Below are positions 41,847 to 49,753 of a stretch of 51,975 nt of DNA, piece after piece. The translations under genes were made by a program, and so were the position numbers. Numbering within the stretch: position 1 is the stretch's first letter; each line of letters begins with the position of its first letter. The notes beneath the pieces were generated by a model, which was given only the letters and a program-made list of their open reading frames with translations, was not told the origin of the DNA and did no database searches. The stretch is taken from NCBI GenBank assembly GCA_002437815.1, contig DJRP01000034.1:47418-99392 (forward strand), read 5' to 3'. The DNA comes from Collinsella sp. UBA6357 (GTDB lineage Bacteria > Actinomycetota > Coriobacteriia > Coriobacteriales > Coriobacteriaceae).

Positions 41847-42797
41847 GTGAATATTAAGCAAATGAAGCGCCAGCTGGCCATCGCTAGCCTTTCGGTAGTC
41901 ATGGCCGGGTTCGCACTTGCTTCGGCAACGTACGCTTGGTTCGTTAGCAACACCAAGGTCGATGCTACTTCAAGTTCCATCAGCGCTCAGGCGAACGGTA
42001 TGGTGCTCCAGATCGTTAAAGAGGGAGATCCTATTCACGACGGCGGTGATCATCGAACCTCAGCGACGGTTGCCGGCCACGAGATCAGCCCCTCTTCGAC
42101 TAACGATGCGTCCGGTTGGTATGTTCCTGCTTCGTGGAGCGGCACGGACGTGAACGGCTATCAGAAGGTGCAGATTAAAGACCCTCTGGAGGGAAATTAC
42201 TCGCTCAAGGGTAGCACCGATGAGTTCTATGCCTATACCCTTGCAAGCTACACGCTCTACACCATCACGCAAACGGGCGAGGCAGATGTCTATCTCGATG
42301 GCGCCGAGGGCGAAAATGCGCTTGTCATTACGCCGTCAAAGGGCGCATCGACGGACTGGTTCAATAAGATCAAAGGCAGCCTGCGCGTTGGCATCATGAT
42401 CGATGGTGATCTCAAGCTCGTGTATGCACCCATTGAACCAACGGGTCACGGCAACGATTCGAGTCCGACCGAGGGCTGGAGTTGCGTTAATCCGAACGAC
42501 GCTTCCCTTTCGCAGACCATGACGCCGTCTTATGCATACCTTTCTGGAAGCAATTACGTAGATAAAAGTGGCAGGCATTGGGCTGCGACTAAATCGGGTG
42601 AAACCTACGTAAAGCCGGCGGAGAACCCCGCAAAACTCGCGCGTGTGGGCTATGAAGGTACAAATTTCAAGGTCGTTATGTGGATGGAAGGCACAACGGA
42701 GGCTTGTCAAAACATGTCAGGTCTCGATACGGGTGTCGATGCCCCAACGTTCGCTGTGACACTCAATCTTGTCGGCGTTGTGCCGGATTCAAACTAA
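41847..42797 (+). CDS. Secreted TasA/camelysin-like protein, second of tandem pair
   Basis: A 316-residue paralogue of the preceding gene: MNIKQMKRQLAIASL, then hydrophobic SVVMAGFALASATYAWFVSN, then TKVDATSSSISAQANG, matching the first copy motif by motif. The mature part differs and is longer, with FKVVMWMEGTTEACQ near the end, a block also seen in the PilZ-linked membrane protein at 37974. The start is GTG at 41847 with AAAGGGG 7 bp upstream. A likely partner subunit of the same extracellular structure. A weaker terminator follows at 42846-42866. Confidence 0.8.
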   Translation: MNIKQMKRQLAIASLSVVMAGFALASATYAWFVSNTKVDATSSSISAQANGMVLQIVKEGDPIHDGGDHRTSATVAGHEISPSSTNDASGWYVPASWSGTDVNGYQKVQIKDPLEGNYSLKGSTDEFYAYTLASYTLYTITQTGEADVYLDGAEGENALVITPSKGASTDWFNKIKGSLRVGIMIDGDLKLVYAPIEPTGHGNDSSPTEGWSCVNPNDASLSQTMTPSYAYLSGSNYVDKSGRHWAATKSGETYVKPAENPAKLARVGYEGTNFKVVMWMEGTTEACQNMSGLDTGVDAPTFAVTLNLVGVVPDSN

Positions 42798-42845
42798 GTC
42801 CTCTTTGTCTTACGCTGGCGGCTTCACGGATGGGTTCATATCCTC

Positions 42846-42866
42846 AACGGGTATGGACCCGTTTTT
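42846..42866 (+). terminator. Terminator after the second secreted-protein gene
   Basis: AACGGGT, loop ATGG, ACCCGTT running into TTTTT. A 7-bp stem. Confidence 0.8.
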
Positions 42867-42994
42867 ATGTCCTATCAATACTCAGATTGGCATGGCGAAA
42901 GCAGCTTAACTTTTGTCCCGTTGTGATTCCGAATTGGCGAAAACCTGATACTAAATCTAAGAAATGGAATGCTTCGCTGAGGGGAGGGACTGAA

Positions 42995-43117
42995 ATGGGT
43001 AGTGACTTCAATCGCCGTATCGTATTGATTTTGGTAGAAGCCGCATGGGTTTTTATCTTATTCGGCTTGCCTGCAGTATTGATTTTTGGCAAAGTAACGA
43101 ACTCGCTTGCTTTGTAA
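42995..43117 (+). CDS. Small single-pass membrane protein, 40 residues
   Basis: MGSDFNRRIVLILVEAAWVF, then ILFGLPAVLIFGKVTNSLAL. It has a short basic start, one or two hydrophobic stretches covering about 9-33, and a polar end. GGGGAGGG lies about 8 bp before the ATG, better than for most spurious frames. It sits between the secreted-protein pair and the methyltransferase, in the same direction as the former. Function is unknown. Confidence 0.5.
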   Translation: MGSDFNRRIVLILVEAAWVFILFGLPAVLIFGKVTNSLAL

Positions 43118-43129
43118 GCTTGTGGGCAA

Positions 43130-43161
43130 GGGCCCAACGTATTGGGAGATACGTTGGGCCC
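43130..43161. terminator. 13-bp hairpin between convergent small protein and methyltransferase
   Basis: GGGCCCAACGTAT, loop TGGGAG, ATACGTTGGGCCC: a perfect stem placed between convergent 3' ends. No T-run is present, so its termination strength is uncertain. Confidence 0.65.
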
Positions 43162-43179
43162 TGGTTTGTTCAATAGTGA

Positions 43180-44442
43180 TTACAGCCCGTAGACCTCGAC
43201 CATGGCTTCGCCGATGCGGTGGGGCACACCGGTCACAAGGGCATTACCCATGCAGAAAGCCCTGTGGCCGTCGGTCATACCGGTGTCGGTCCAACCCTTG
43301 GGGAACCCTTGGAGCTGGTCGAGCTCGTCGGGCACCAGACGGCGGTAACGGCCGTCTGGGCACTTGATGACGTGTTTGAAGCGACTGGCGCCTCGACCGC
43401 CCTCGCCGGTGAGAATGGTGCGGCTTGGTTTGTCGGTGCTGTCGGGGAAGCTCATCGCGCCTTCGGAATACGTGTACGTAAAGCCGGTCTTTTTGTTGGT
43501 ACGTTCCTCGCGCTTGGCGCCCTTGAGATAACGCCAGTCGGGTAGCTTCTCATCCTCGATGTAGAACTGCTCCGGCACCTCGGACTCGTTGACCAACACG
43601 TCTCCCAAAGTCTTCCGCTCGCCGTGGTAGTCCTCGACGAAATTGCATGTCAACACGTGGCAACCTTGCATGACGCCGGCATTTTCGAACTGCGAGACCT
43701 TCTGCCCGACACCAAAGTGGGTCGAGTTCTCATAAGGGCCAGGCAGAACGTCAAGCTCGTCGAATTCGTCGGGGTAGAGCGCCGGGAAGGCCTTCGCCAT
43801 GACACCGTTCTTCATGCGCTCGGCGAGGTCGACCTCGCCTGCATCCTTCTCGCAGAAGATGTAGACGCGCTTGCGGCGCTGTGGGAATCCGTACTCGGCG
43901 GAATTCACGACGCGCCACTCGACGGTGTAGCCCTGGTCGGCGAGGCAACTCAGAATAATCGCGAAATCGCGGCCGCGCTGCGACGCGGGGGATTTGAGCA
44001 GACGGTCGACGTTCTCGAAGAGGCCGAAGCGCGGGCCTTTCATCTCGAGGAAGTGGTAGATGTCCCACCAAAGGACGCCCTTCTTGCCCTCGATGCCATG
44101 CGCCTGGTTGAGCGGGCGCGCCACGGAGTAGTCCTGGCAGGGAAAGCCGCCCACGACCATGTCGACCTCGGGGATCTTGCGCTCGCCGGCTTCCTCCTGC
44201 TCGAGCACCTTGTTGATGTCTTCGTTGACCACGGAGCCCGCGCCAAAGCGACTCTCGTAGCAACGGGCGGCAAACTGTCGGGTTTTGGTTCCGGGCGGCT
44301 CCCATTGGTTCGCCCAGATGGTCGTGAAGGGGCCTGCGGGCTTCATGTAGAACTCGGGACGCTCGGGGTTCGCGTAGCCCTCGAGGCCCAGACGGAACCC
44401 GCCTACGCCCGCGAAGAGCTCGGCTACCTTGATCTCAGACAC
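43180..44442 (-). CDS. DNA (cytosine-5) methyltransferase of a restriction-modification system
   Basis: A 420-residue C5 methyltransferase. Motif I is ELFAGVGGFRLGL, motif IV GGFPCQDYSVA has the catalytic Cys102, motif VI is FENVDRLL, motif VIII QRRKRVYIF and motif X GNALVTGVPHRIGEAM, with a target-recognition region between VIII and X. The start is taken as GTG at 44442 with GGAGAAAC upstream; an upstream ATG at 44514 would add 24 unrelated residues. It is divergent from the MutH/Sau3AI-type nuclease at 44589. Sau3AI partners methylate the C of GATC, so the same is predicted here, pending assay. Confidence 0.93.
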   Translation of the reverse strand: MSEIKVAELFAGVGGFRLGLEGYANPERPEFYMKPAGPFTTIWANQWEPPGTKTRQFAARCYESRFGAGSVVNEDINKVLEQEEAGERKIPEVDMVVGGFPCQDYSVARPLNQAHGIEGKKGVLWWDIYHFLEMKGPRFGLFENVDRLLKSPASQRGRDFAIILSCLADQGYTVEWRVVNSAEYGFPQRRKRVYIFCEKDAGEVDLAERMKNGVMAKAFPALYPDEFDELDVLPGPYENSTHFGVGQKVSQFENAGVMQGCHVLTCNFVEDYHGERKTLGDVLVNESEVPEQFYIEDEKLPDWRYLKGAKREERTNKKTGFTYTYSEGAMSFPDSTDKPSRTILTGEGGRGASRFKHVIKCPDGRYRRLVPDELDQLQGFPKGWTDTGMTDGHRAFCMGNALVTGVPHRIGEAMVEVYGL

Positions 44443-44588
44443 GTTTCTCCAATCGCTGCTGTGTCCGGGTGTAATGCGCAAACAACAATAGCCGATCGTT
44501 AGGACAATATTCAAGGCTTGATTTGGGCCTGACGCAGATTGGGGCGAGCTACCATGAAATAAAGGCCCCGATCTGTTAGGAGGTCGTT

Positions 44589-46094
44589 ATGTCAAGCGGT
44601 CATCGGGACTTCAAACGCATGCTGCACGAGACCGATTTTTCTGATCCGTTGAGCATCGAGCGCTATGCGAGTCATCTTGACGGCATGTCGTTTCGCGACA
44701 TCCTTAGTTTGGGGATAGCCCCTGAGGGTCAGGTTGCTCCCAAAGATTTTGGCTCTAAGCGCTATAAAGGCGGCATGGGGAATCTTATCGAAGAGCGTTA
44801 CTTTGGCTATAAATCCAACAATGATGATCGCCCCGACTTTCCTGAGGCGGGCGTGGAGCTTAAGGCAACTTGTTTCGACACGCGCAAAGATGGTCGTAAA
44901 TCTGCCGGGGAGCGCCTTGTGCTCACGATGATTCCCTATGATCGACCGGTTTCGGCTGAGTATGACCGATCGCATCTCAAGTCTAAGCTCAGCAATATCC
45001 TGTTAATCTACTATGGCCGAGACCGCTCTATCGACAAATATGACCAGCGAATCGAGCGTGCCGTGCTCGTTCGCTTACCTGAGGATGATATGAAGATCAT
45101 TCGCGCGGATTACGAGAAGATTATCTCGTATGTGCAGGACGGTCGCGCCGATGAACTTTCCGAGGGCATGACGACGTATTTGGGCGCATGCACTAAGGGC
45201 GCGTCCGAGGCAACCATGTGGGCGGACCAGTACTATGCGTATTTGAACCCAAAGACGGGTGAACCCGAATATCGTCTGGCCAAACGCCGCGCCTTTTCGC
45301 TCAAACGCTCGTATATGGACTATGTGCTTCATACCTACGTTCTGGGCGCGCCACGCGTGGGGGAGGCTATCGTTCGTGGCAATCAGGCTGCAAACGATTT
45401 TGAACAGTATGTCACAGGGCTTATCAAACGCCATTACGGAGAGACCGACCGTCAGATCGCCGAACAGTACAACGTCGAATATACGGGCAATAAAGCGCAA
45501 TGGACGACGCTCGTCTATCGGATGCTTGGGGTCAAAGGCAATATGGCAGAGGAGTTCGTTAAGGCGGGCATCACCGTTCGCGTGGCACGTGTGATGCTAG
45601 GCGGGCATCTGAAGGAATCGATGTCGTTTGCGCCCTTTGAATTCAAAGAGCTTGTGCTGGAGAGCTGGGAAACGTCACCTTTCCATGTATATCTTGAAAC
45701 GTCGCGTTTCTTCTTTGTGTTGTTTCGCATGTGCTCGGATGGCGAGTATCGACTGGACCGCTGTCTCTTTTGGTCGATGCCCGAGAAGGTAATTGAGGGT
45801 CCCGCAAAAGCATGCTGGGAGGACGCTCGGAGGGTGATTAGAGAGGGGGTCATCCTTAAGAAGAAGATTGATTCCAAGGGCAAGGTTACGTTTTCGAACA
45901 ATCTTCCTGGTGGGTTAGACAATCCGGTCGTCCATGTTCGGCCTCATGCAAAAAAGGCCGCATATCGCTTTGTGGACGGCAGCGAGATCGGAAACGTTTC
46001 GCGCGATGCTTCAGAACTGCCTGACGGTCGTTGGATGACTAAGCAATCGTTCTGGTTCAACCGGAGCTATCTAGAGAAAATTCTATGCCTCTGA
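44589..46094 (+). CDS. Sau3AI/MutH-type restriction endonuclease
   Basis: A 501-residue type II restriction enzyme of the Sau3AI class, close to the 489 residues of Sau3AI. The N-terminal MutH-like domain has Glu69 (NLIEER), Asp83, Glu90 and Lys92 (PDFPEAGVELKAT); their spacing of 14, 7 and 2 residues equals that of MutH Glu56-Asp70-Glu77-Lys79. A second, MutH-like C-terminal half (about 290-500; FAPFEFKELVLESWETSPFH) lacks the full set and probably binds DNA. Predicted target is GATC. GTTAGGAGG precedes the ATG. The 146-bp divergent gap to the methyltransferase holds both promoters; no control protein gene is seen. Confidence 0.92.
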   Translation: MSSGHRDFKRMLHETDFSDPLSIERYASHLDGMSFRDILSLGIAPEGQVAPKDFGSKRYKGGMGNLIEERYFGYKSNNDDRPDFPEAGVELKATCFDTRKDGRKSAGERLVLTMIPYDRPVSAEYDRSHLKSKLSNILLIYYGRDRSIDKYDQRIERAVLVRLPEDDMKIIRADYEKIISYVQDGRADELSEGMTTYLGACTKGASEATMWADQYYAYLNPKTGEPEYRLAKRRAFSLKRSYMDYVLHTYVLGAPRVGEAIVRGNQAANDFEQYVTGLIKRHYGETDRQIAEQYNVEYTGNKAQWTTLVYRMLGVKGNMAEEFVKAGITVRVARVMLGGHLKESMSFAPFEFKELVLESWETSPFHVYLETSRFFFVLFRMCSDGEYRLDRCLFWSMPEKVIEGPAKACWEDARRVIREGVILKKKIDSKGKVTFSNNLPGGLDNPVVHVRPHAKKAAYRFVDGSEIGNVSRDASELPDGRWMTKQSFWFNRSYLEKILCL

Positions 46095-46104
46095 CCTGTT
46101 TATA

Positions 46105-46117
46105 CTCGATTTTCGAG
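46105..46117. repeat. CTCGATTTTCGAG repeat, left copy
   Basis: A 13-bp imperfect palindrome (CTCGA/TCGAG arms), within ATACTCGATTTTCGAG, that recurs at 47869-47881; CTCGATTTTCGAGAAAT recurs at 47892-47908. The copies bracket the antitoxin remnant and the AAA ATPase gene. Confidence 0.7.
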
Positions 46118-46162
46118 AAATGGTAAGAGGATAACTACAGAATGGAGTGTGTGCTCAAGGCA

Positions 46163-46197
46163 TAAAACCAGCAGAGGTCTCCAGAAGTCTGCTGGGG
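46163..46197 (-). terminator. Terminator of the antitoxin remnant (minus strand)
   Basis: On the minus strand CCAGCAGA and TCTGCTGG form an 8-bp stem around a 12-base loop, followed by TTTTAT. It lies just downstream of the remnant stop at 46205. Confidence 0.7.
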
Positions 46198-46204
46198 CTG
46201 AATG

Positions 46205-46493
46205 CTACTTCGCCCATTCGTAATTCCTATTCAAGAGCTCGCAAGTCTTTTCGGGCATGGGCTCGTCGAGCGCATCGCAAAATGATTGGAAGTCTTGTGG
46301 CGAAAGATATGTCGTGCTTTGTGTCGTGGGACGGCGAAGCTCAAAGGGAAAACCGCCGTATTCGTTGAACATGTGGACAAAAATTTTGATTGCGGCGGAA
46401 GGTGTCAGCCCAAGGGCTTCCGTATTCCTTTGAAAAAGCCTCTTTCTCTTCGACGGTGATCTTGGTGTTAAGCGAAGTCGTTACAGTTGCCAT
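46205..46493 (-). pseudogene. Frameshifted RelB/DinJ antitoxin
   Basis: The ATG at 46493 (GGAGG upstream) gives MATVTTSLNTKITVEEKEAF. One extra base in the following TTTTTCAAAG run shifts the frame; removing it gives NTEALGLTPSAAIKIFVHMF, then NEYGGFPFELRR, and an open frame ending at TAG 46205-46207. The corrected product is about 95 residues and matches the intact antitoxin at 39595 (NAEALGLTPSAA). Total span 289 bp is 3n+1, as expected for a single insertion. No toxin gene follows; a terminator does. It may be a true pseudogene or a base-call error in a homopolymer. Confidence 0.8.
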
Positions 46494-46546
46494 GTTCCTC
46501 CAATCCTTGTCTAAAGGCATGTCGGTCAAGGGTGGCCGGCACGGTG

Positions 46547-47845
46547 TTACGCTCTCAGCGCTCCGATGGGAAACACGTATACATCATGTTCTGCGTCATA
46601 GCGACAGAATGGTGAGGTTGCGGTGATGACCGCACAAAACTCAGGCTGGGGATTACGTGCCGCTGGATTCAGGGCGATCTTGTGTCGCAGCCGCTCGATG
46701 TTGGCTATACCGTCGGTCACTTTGGATTCGCCGAGTTTGATCTCTATCGCCGCCCAACGGCCATCGGTTAGTTCAATGATGACGTCAACCTCTAGACCGT
46801 CCGAATCACCATAATAATGGAGCGAACCTGGATATGAACCGGGCAAGCAAGCAGCGTAAACGCCCAGATCGTGAATGCAGAGAGATTCGAAGAGCAATCC
46901 AAAAGTCTGACCGTCTTCAAGGAGTCTCCCGGGATTCAATCCGAGCGCGGCGGCCGGAATGGAAGGGTCGGCAAAATAACGCTTTGGCTTGGTTCGAAGG
47001 CGCGACTTGGCCCGAACGGGAGCGTCCCAGCCGGGCAGATTGACGATAGCGTACATGCTTTCGAGCAAGTCAAGATAAAAAGACACAGTTGATGTTGCCG
47101 GTTGAGCGTCCTTGTCGCCGAGCGACGCATCTGCCGCGATAGTGCCAAGCGTCGCGGAAGTGGCAACATTGCGCGCAAGCGAGGAAACGACACGCCGAGC
47201 TGTGGAAGAGCTGCCTCCCTTTTGGGGGATGCTGACTTTGTACATGGCATCGAGATATTGGTTGACGACCTCTGCGGCCATTTGGGGGGTCTCGCCAACA
47301 AGAGCGGGCCATCCTCCACGGCAAATCGCGTCGGCGAGTGTTGAGAGCGATCCCGTATAGATAGAAGGTTCGAAGGAGCCGGCAAATAGGTCCGCTAACG
47401 AGACCGACCCGGTTGAGATGCCTTGTTCCCAAAGCGTCATGGTGCTCATATCCAGCCGCGCGATGAGACCGGCGCCGCTATGCGTGATAGAGTCTTTTGC
47501 CGGCGTCGATGAACCAGTAAGGATAAATGCGCCTTTCTCTCCACCGGCTGCGTCGACGGCACGGCGAGTAGCATCCCAAGTCGCAGGCACTTCTTGCCAT
47601 TCGTCGATGACATGTGGCTTGGTGCCTTGGAGGGCGAGCGAGGGATCAGCATCGGCCAATACCTTGATATTGGGGTCATCAAGGTGGACGACGCTCTCGC
47701 CAAATGCGAGCGCGGTCCATGATTTTCCGCACCATTTTGTGCCCCTGATCTCAACAGCCCCAAAGATGTGCAGCAACTTTTGCAGGCGCTCGTCCAAAAC
47801 TCGCGGACGATATGATGCTGGCTTTTCGGAACCATAGGATGTCAC
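46547..47845 (-). CDS. AAA ATPase with DUF4143 domain
   Basis: A 432-residue protein of the AAA_14/DUF4143 family. N-terminal ATPase: Walker A RGTKWCGKSW and Walker B HVIDEWQEVP, then SITHSGAGLIARL. The C-terminal DUF4143 region has GLEVDVIIELTDGRWAAIEIKLG, a PD-(D/E)xK-like strand pattern. Function of the family is poorly known; members often sit in variable regions near toxin-antitoxin genes. The start is taken as GTG at 47845 with AGGTGGA upstream on the minus strand. An ATG at 47890 is in frame, but the added residues are read through the CTCGATTTTCGAG repeat, so it is less likely. Confidence 0.85.
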   Translation of the reverse strand: MTSYGSEKPASYRPRVLDERLQKLLHIFGAVEIRGTKWCGKSWTALAFGESVVHLDDPNIKVLADADPSLALQGTKPHVIDEWQEVPATWDATRRAVDAAGGEKGAFILTGSSTPAKDSITHSGAGLIARLDMSTMTLWEQGISTGSVSLADLFAGSFEPSIYTGSLSTLADAICRGGWPALVGETPQMAAEVVNQYLDAMYKVSIPQKGGSSSTARRVVSSLARNVATSATLGTIAADASLGDKDAQPATSTVSFYLDLLESMYAIVNLPGWDAPVRAKSRLRTKPKRYFADPSIPAAALGLNPGRLLEDGQTFGLLFESLCIHDLGVYAACLPGSYPGSLHYYGDSDGLEVDVIIELTDGRWAAIEIKLGESKVTDGIANIERLRHKIALNPAARNPQPEFCAVITATSPFCRYDAEHDVYVFPIGALRA

Positions 47846-47868
47846 AGTAATCCACCTACCAGTGCATA

Positions 47869-47915
47869 CTCGATTTTCGAGGGAATCCATGCTCGATTTT
47901 CGAGAAATCGAGCAT
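47869..47915. repeat. CTCGATTTTCGAG repeats, right pair, at the ATPase promoter
   Basis: Two copies (47869-47881 and 47892-47904), the second inside a 27-bp palindrome (47889-47915) with 11-bp arms ATGCTCGATTT/AAATCGAGCAT. They lie just upstream of the chosen ATPase start. Possible operator, or one end of an inserted cassette whose other end is at 46105. Confidence 0.7.
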
Positions 47916-48059
47916 GCGAACAAGAGGTACTTATCGCCGTCGTTGGTCTCTTTGCTTGCCGAGCGGCAATACGTTTTACATGGGATATGACTTAGATAGG
48001 TAGATGTATGCTTGTTTGACTGATTGCCGACAGGTGGCCAAATGAAAAGCGAGGTCTCT

Positions 48060-48530
48060 ATGAAATACACCGTGGTGTGCGTGGGTAAGCTCAAGGAGCG
48101 CTTTTGGAAGGACGCCTGCGCGGAGTACATCAAGCGCCTGGGGGCATATGCCAAGGTTGAGATGCGCGAGGTTGCCGATATCGACCCCGCTAAGGCGGGC
48201 GGTGTGGATGCGGCGCGCAACCGCGAGGGGGCTGAAATCTTAGCAGCCCTATCGCCGCGAACGCATGTGATCCTGCTGGCGATCGAGGGCAGGGAACGTT
48301 CGAGTGAGGAGTTCTCGGCTCGACTGGACGATCTTATGTTGCGTGGAAACAGCGATATCGCCTTTGTGATCGGCGGCTCGGACGGTGTGAGCGACGATGT
48401 TCGCGCGCGTGCCGACGAAACGCTCAGCTTTGGTCGCATTACCCTGCCGCACAACCTGGCGCGCGTGGTGCTGCTGGAACAGGTCTATCGCGCCTGTAAA
48501 ATCTCGCGCGGAGAGCCCTATCACAAGTAA
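48060..48530 (+). CDS. rlmH: 23S rRNA (pseudouridine-1915-N3) methyltransferase RlmH
   Basis: A 156-residue SPOUT methyltransferase. The N-terminal MKYTVVCVGKLKERFW is diagnostic. ILLAIEGRERSSEEFSARL and FVIGGSDGVSDDVRARA form the trefoil-knot SAM site, and the conserved C-terminus is LLEQVYRACKISRGEPYHK. It methylates a pseudouridine in helix 69 of the 70S ribosome. The start at 48060 (GAGG upstream) gives the family N-terminus. It marks the return to core genes after the accessory island. Confidence 0.96.
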   Translation: MKYTVVCVGKLKERFWKDACAEYIKRLGAYAKVEMREVADIDPAKAGGVDAARNREGAEILAALSPRTHVILLAIEGRERSSEEFSARLDDLMLRGNSDIAFVIGGSDGVSDDVRARADETLSFGRITLPHNLARVVLLEQVYRACKISRGEPYHK

Positions 48531-48588
48531 CAGAACCTACCATGGGGGACAGGTTTTTAGCACGCTTAAGTTGAGGAGACGGATCGAT

Positions 48589-49359
48589 ATGAAGATCGGC
48601 TTTATCGGGTTTGGCAACATAGCAAGTGCCATGGCGGATGGATGGATCGCCGCGGGCGTGCCGGCTGGGGATCTTTGCGCTTGCGCGGGCCATTTTGATG
48701 CCCTGAAGACGCGCTGCGAGGCACGCGGCATGGTGGCTTGCGAGGACCCGGCCACCGTGGTCGCTGCAAGCGATATCGTGGTTGCGGCCGTCAAACCCTA
48801 TCTGATCGAGAAGGTGTTTGCGCCGTTGGCCCCGGCTCTGACGGACAAGATCGTGCTTTCGGTCGCTTGGGGCTGGGACAGCGCCAAATGGGATGCCGCG
48901 TTGCCTGGCGTGGCACATATCTCCACGGTTCCCAACACGCCCGTCTCTGTGGGGGAGGGTGTTATCGCCTGCGAGAAAGCATCGACGCTTAATGATGCCC
49001 AGCGTGTCAGCGTGATCGGGCTGCTCGATAAGCTCGGTACCGTGGTGGAGCTCGATAGCAACCTGCTGTTTGTGGGCGGTACGATGGGCGGTTGCGCTCC
49101 CGCTTTTGTTGCCATGGCGATCGAGGCCCTGGGCGATGCGGCCGTCAAGCACGGTATTCCGCGTGCGGATGCTTATAAGATTGTGAGCCAGATGGTGCTG
49201 GGGACGGCGAAGTTGCAGCTTGCGACGGGTACGCACCCCGCGGCCATGAAGGACGCCGTGTGCTCGCCCGGCGGCGCTACCATTAAGGGCGTCGTGGCGC
49301 TCGAAGACGCCGGATTGCGCAGCGCATTGGTCAAAGCCATCGATGCAACGCTGGAATAA
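48589..49359 (+). CDS. proC: Pyrroline-5-carboxylate reductase
   Basis: A 256-residue NAD(P)H-dependent enzyme making proline. The Rossmann start is MKIGFIGFGNIASAMADGW, then VVAAVKPYLIEKVF, then ISTVPNTPVSVGEGV. The dimer domain carries the catalytic-region block SPGGATIKGVVALEDAGLRSALV. TTGAGGAG precedes the ATG at 48589. It follows rlmH by 58 bp. After it, 394 bp contain no gene on the plus strand but hold an inverted-repeat element and the terminator of a minus-strand small gene. Confidence 0.95.
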   Translation: MKIGFIGFGNIASAMADGWIAAGVPAGDLCACAGHFDALKTRCEARGMVACEDPATVVAASDIVVAAVKPYLIEKVFAPLAPALTDKIVLSVAWGWDSAKWDAALPGVAHISTVPNTPVSVGEGVIACEKASTLNDAQRVSVIGLLDKLGTVVELDSNLLFVGGTMGGCAPAFVAMAIEALGDAAVKHGIPRADAYKIVSQMVLGTAKLQLATGTHPAAMKDAVCSPGGATIKGVVALEDAGLRSALVKAIDATLE

Positions 49360-49420
49360 GGCGCCCTCGGGACGATCCTGGCTCTTTTTACGCCGTGTTT
49401 CGATGGGTGTCGAAACGCTC

Positions 49421-49649
49421 TATCCAAAAAGTGCCGATCGTGAGTTATGCCACTGTTTTAGTGACAGGGCAAATGGGCCAAATTCAGCTATCAGGGCCCG
49501 TCGCGTTCCATTGCGAGCATGGGCGGGCTCTATGTAATTCAACAAAATATTTAAAAATGTGGAATTGCGTGGTCAGCCTAATGGCTGACAGTGACAAAAA
49601 TAATGCAACTAAAAAGCTAGGATAACTCACGAACGGCACTTTTTGGATA
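49421..49649. repeat. Inverted-repeat element, copy B (28-bp ends)
   Basis: The ends at 49421-49448 (TATCCAAAAAGTGCCGATCG, then TGAGTTAT) and 49622-49649 are inverted copies differing at one position. The 229-bp element has no coding potential and contains shorter internal stems (for example GTCAGCC/GGCTGAC near 49572-49589). The CGTGAGTTAT ends and the first internal bases match the element at 9827-10033, 39 kb away. Probably a MITE-like or structured-RNA repeat. Confidence 0.8.
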
Positions 49650-49699
49650 TGCGCCCAGATGCACTCAGATGTAGGCGGCAAAAAATCGGTGTTGAAGAC

Positions 49700-49741
49700 A
49701 AAAAATGGGGGCAGAAGCGCTTGCGGCGCTTCTGCCCCCAT
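49700..49741 (-). terminator. Terminator of the 57-residue protein gene (minus strand)
   Basis: ATGGGGGCAGAAGCGC pairs perfectly with its complement over 16 bp, with a loop of about five bases. Read on the minus strand, a TTTTTT run follows. It ends 12 bp downstream of the minus-strand stop at 49754. Confidence 0.88.
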
Positions 49742-49753
49742 CCGTAGATGTGG

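Noticed and set aside
26090..44507. Shared 14-mer GATCGTTAGGACAA before recQ and upstream of the methyltransferase
   Set aside because: A few identical 14-base pairs are expected by chance in a window this size, and the flanks differ.
46147..46368. A 73-residue plus-strand frame after the restriction gene
   Set aside because: It lies opposite the frameshifted antitoxin, whose minus-strand reading is well supported.
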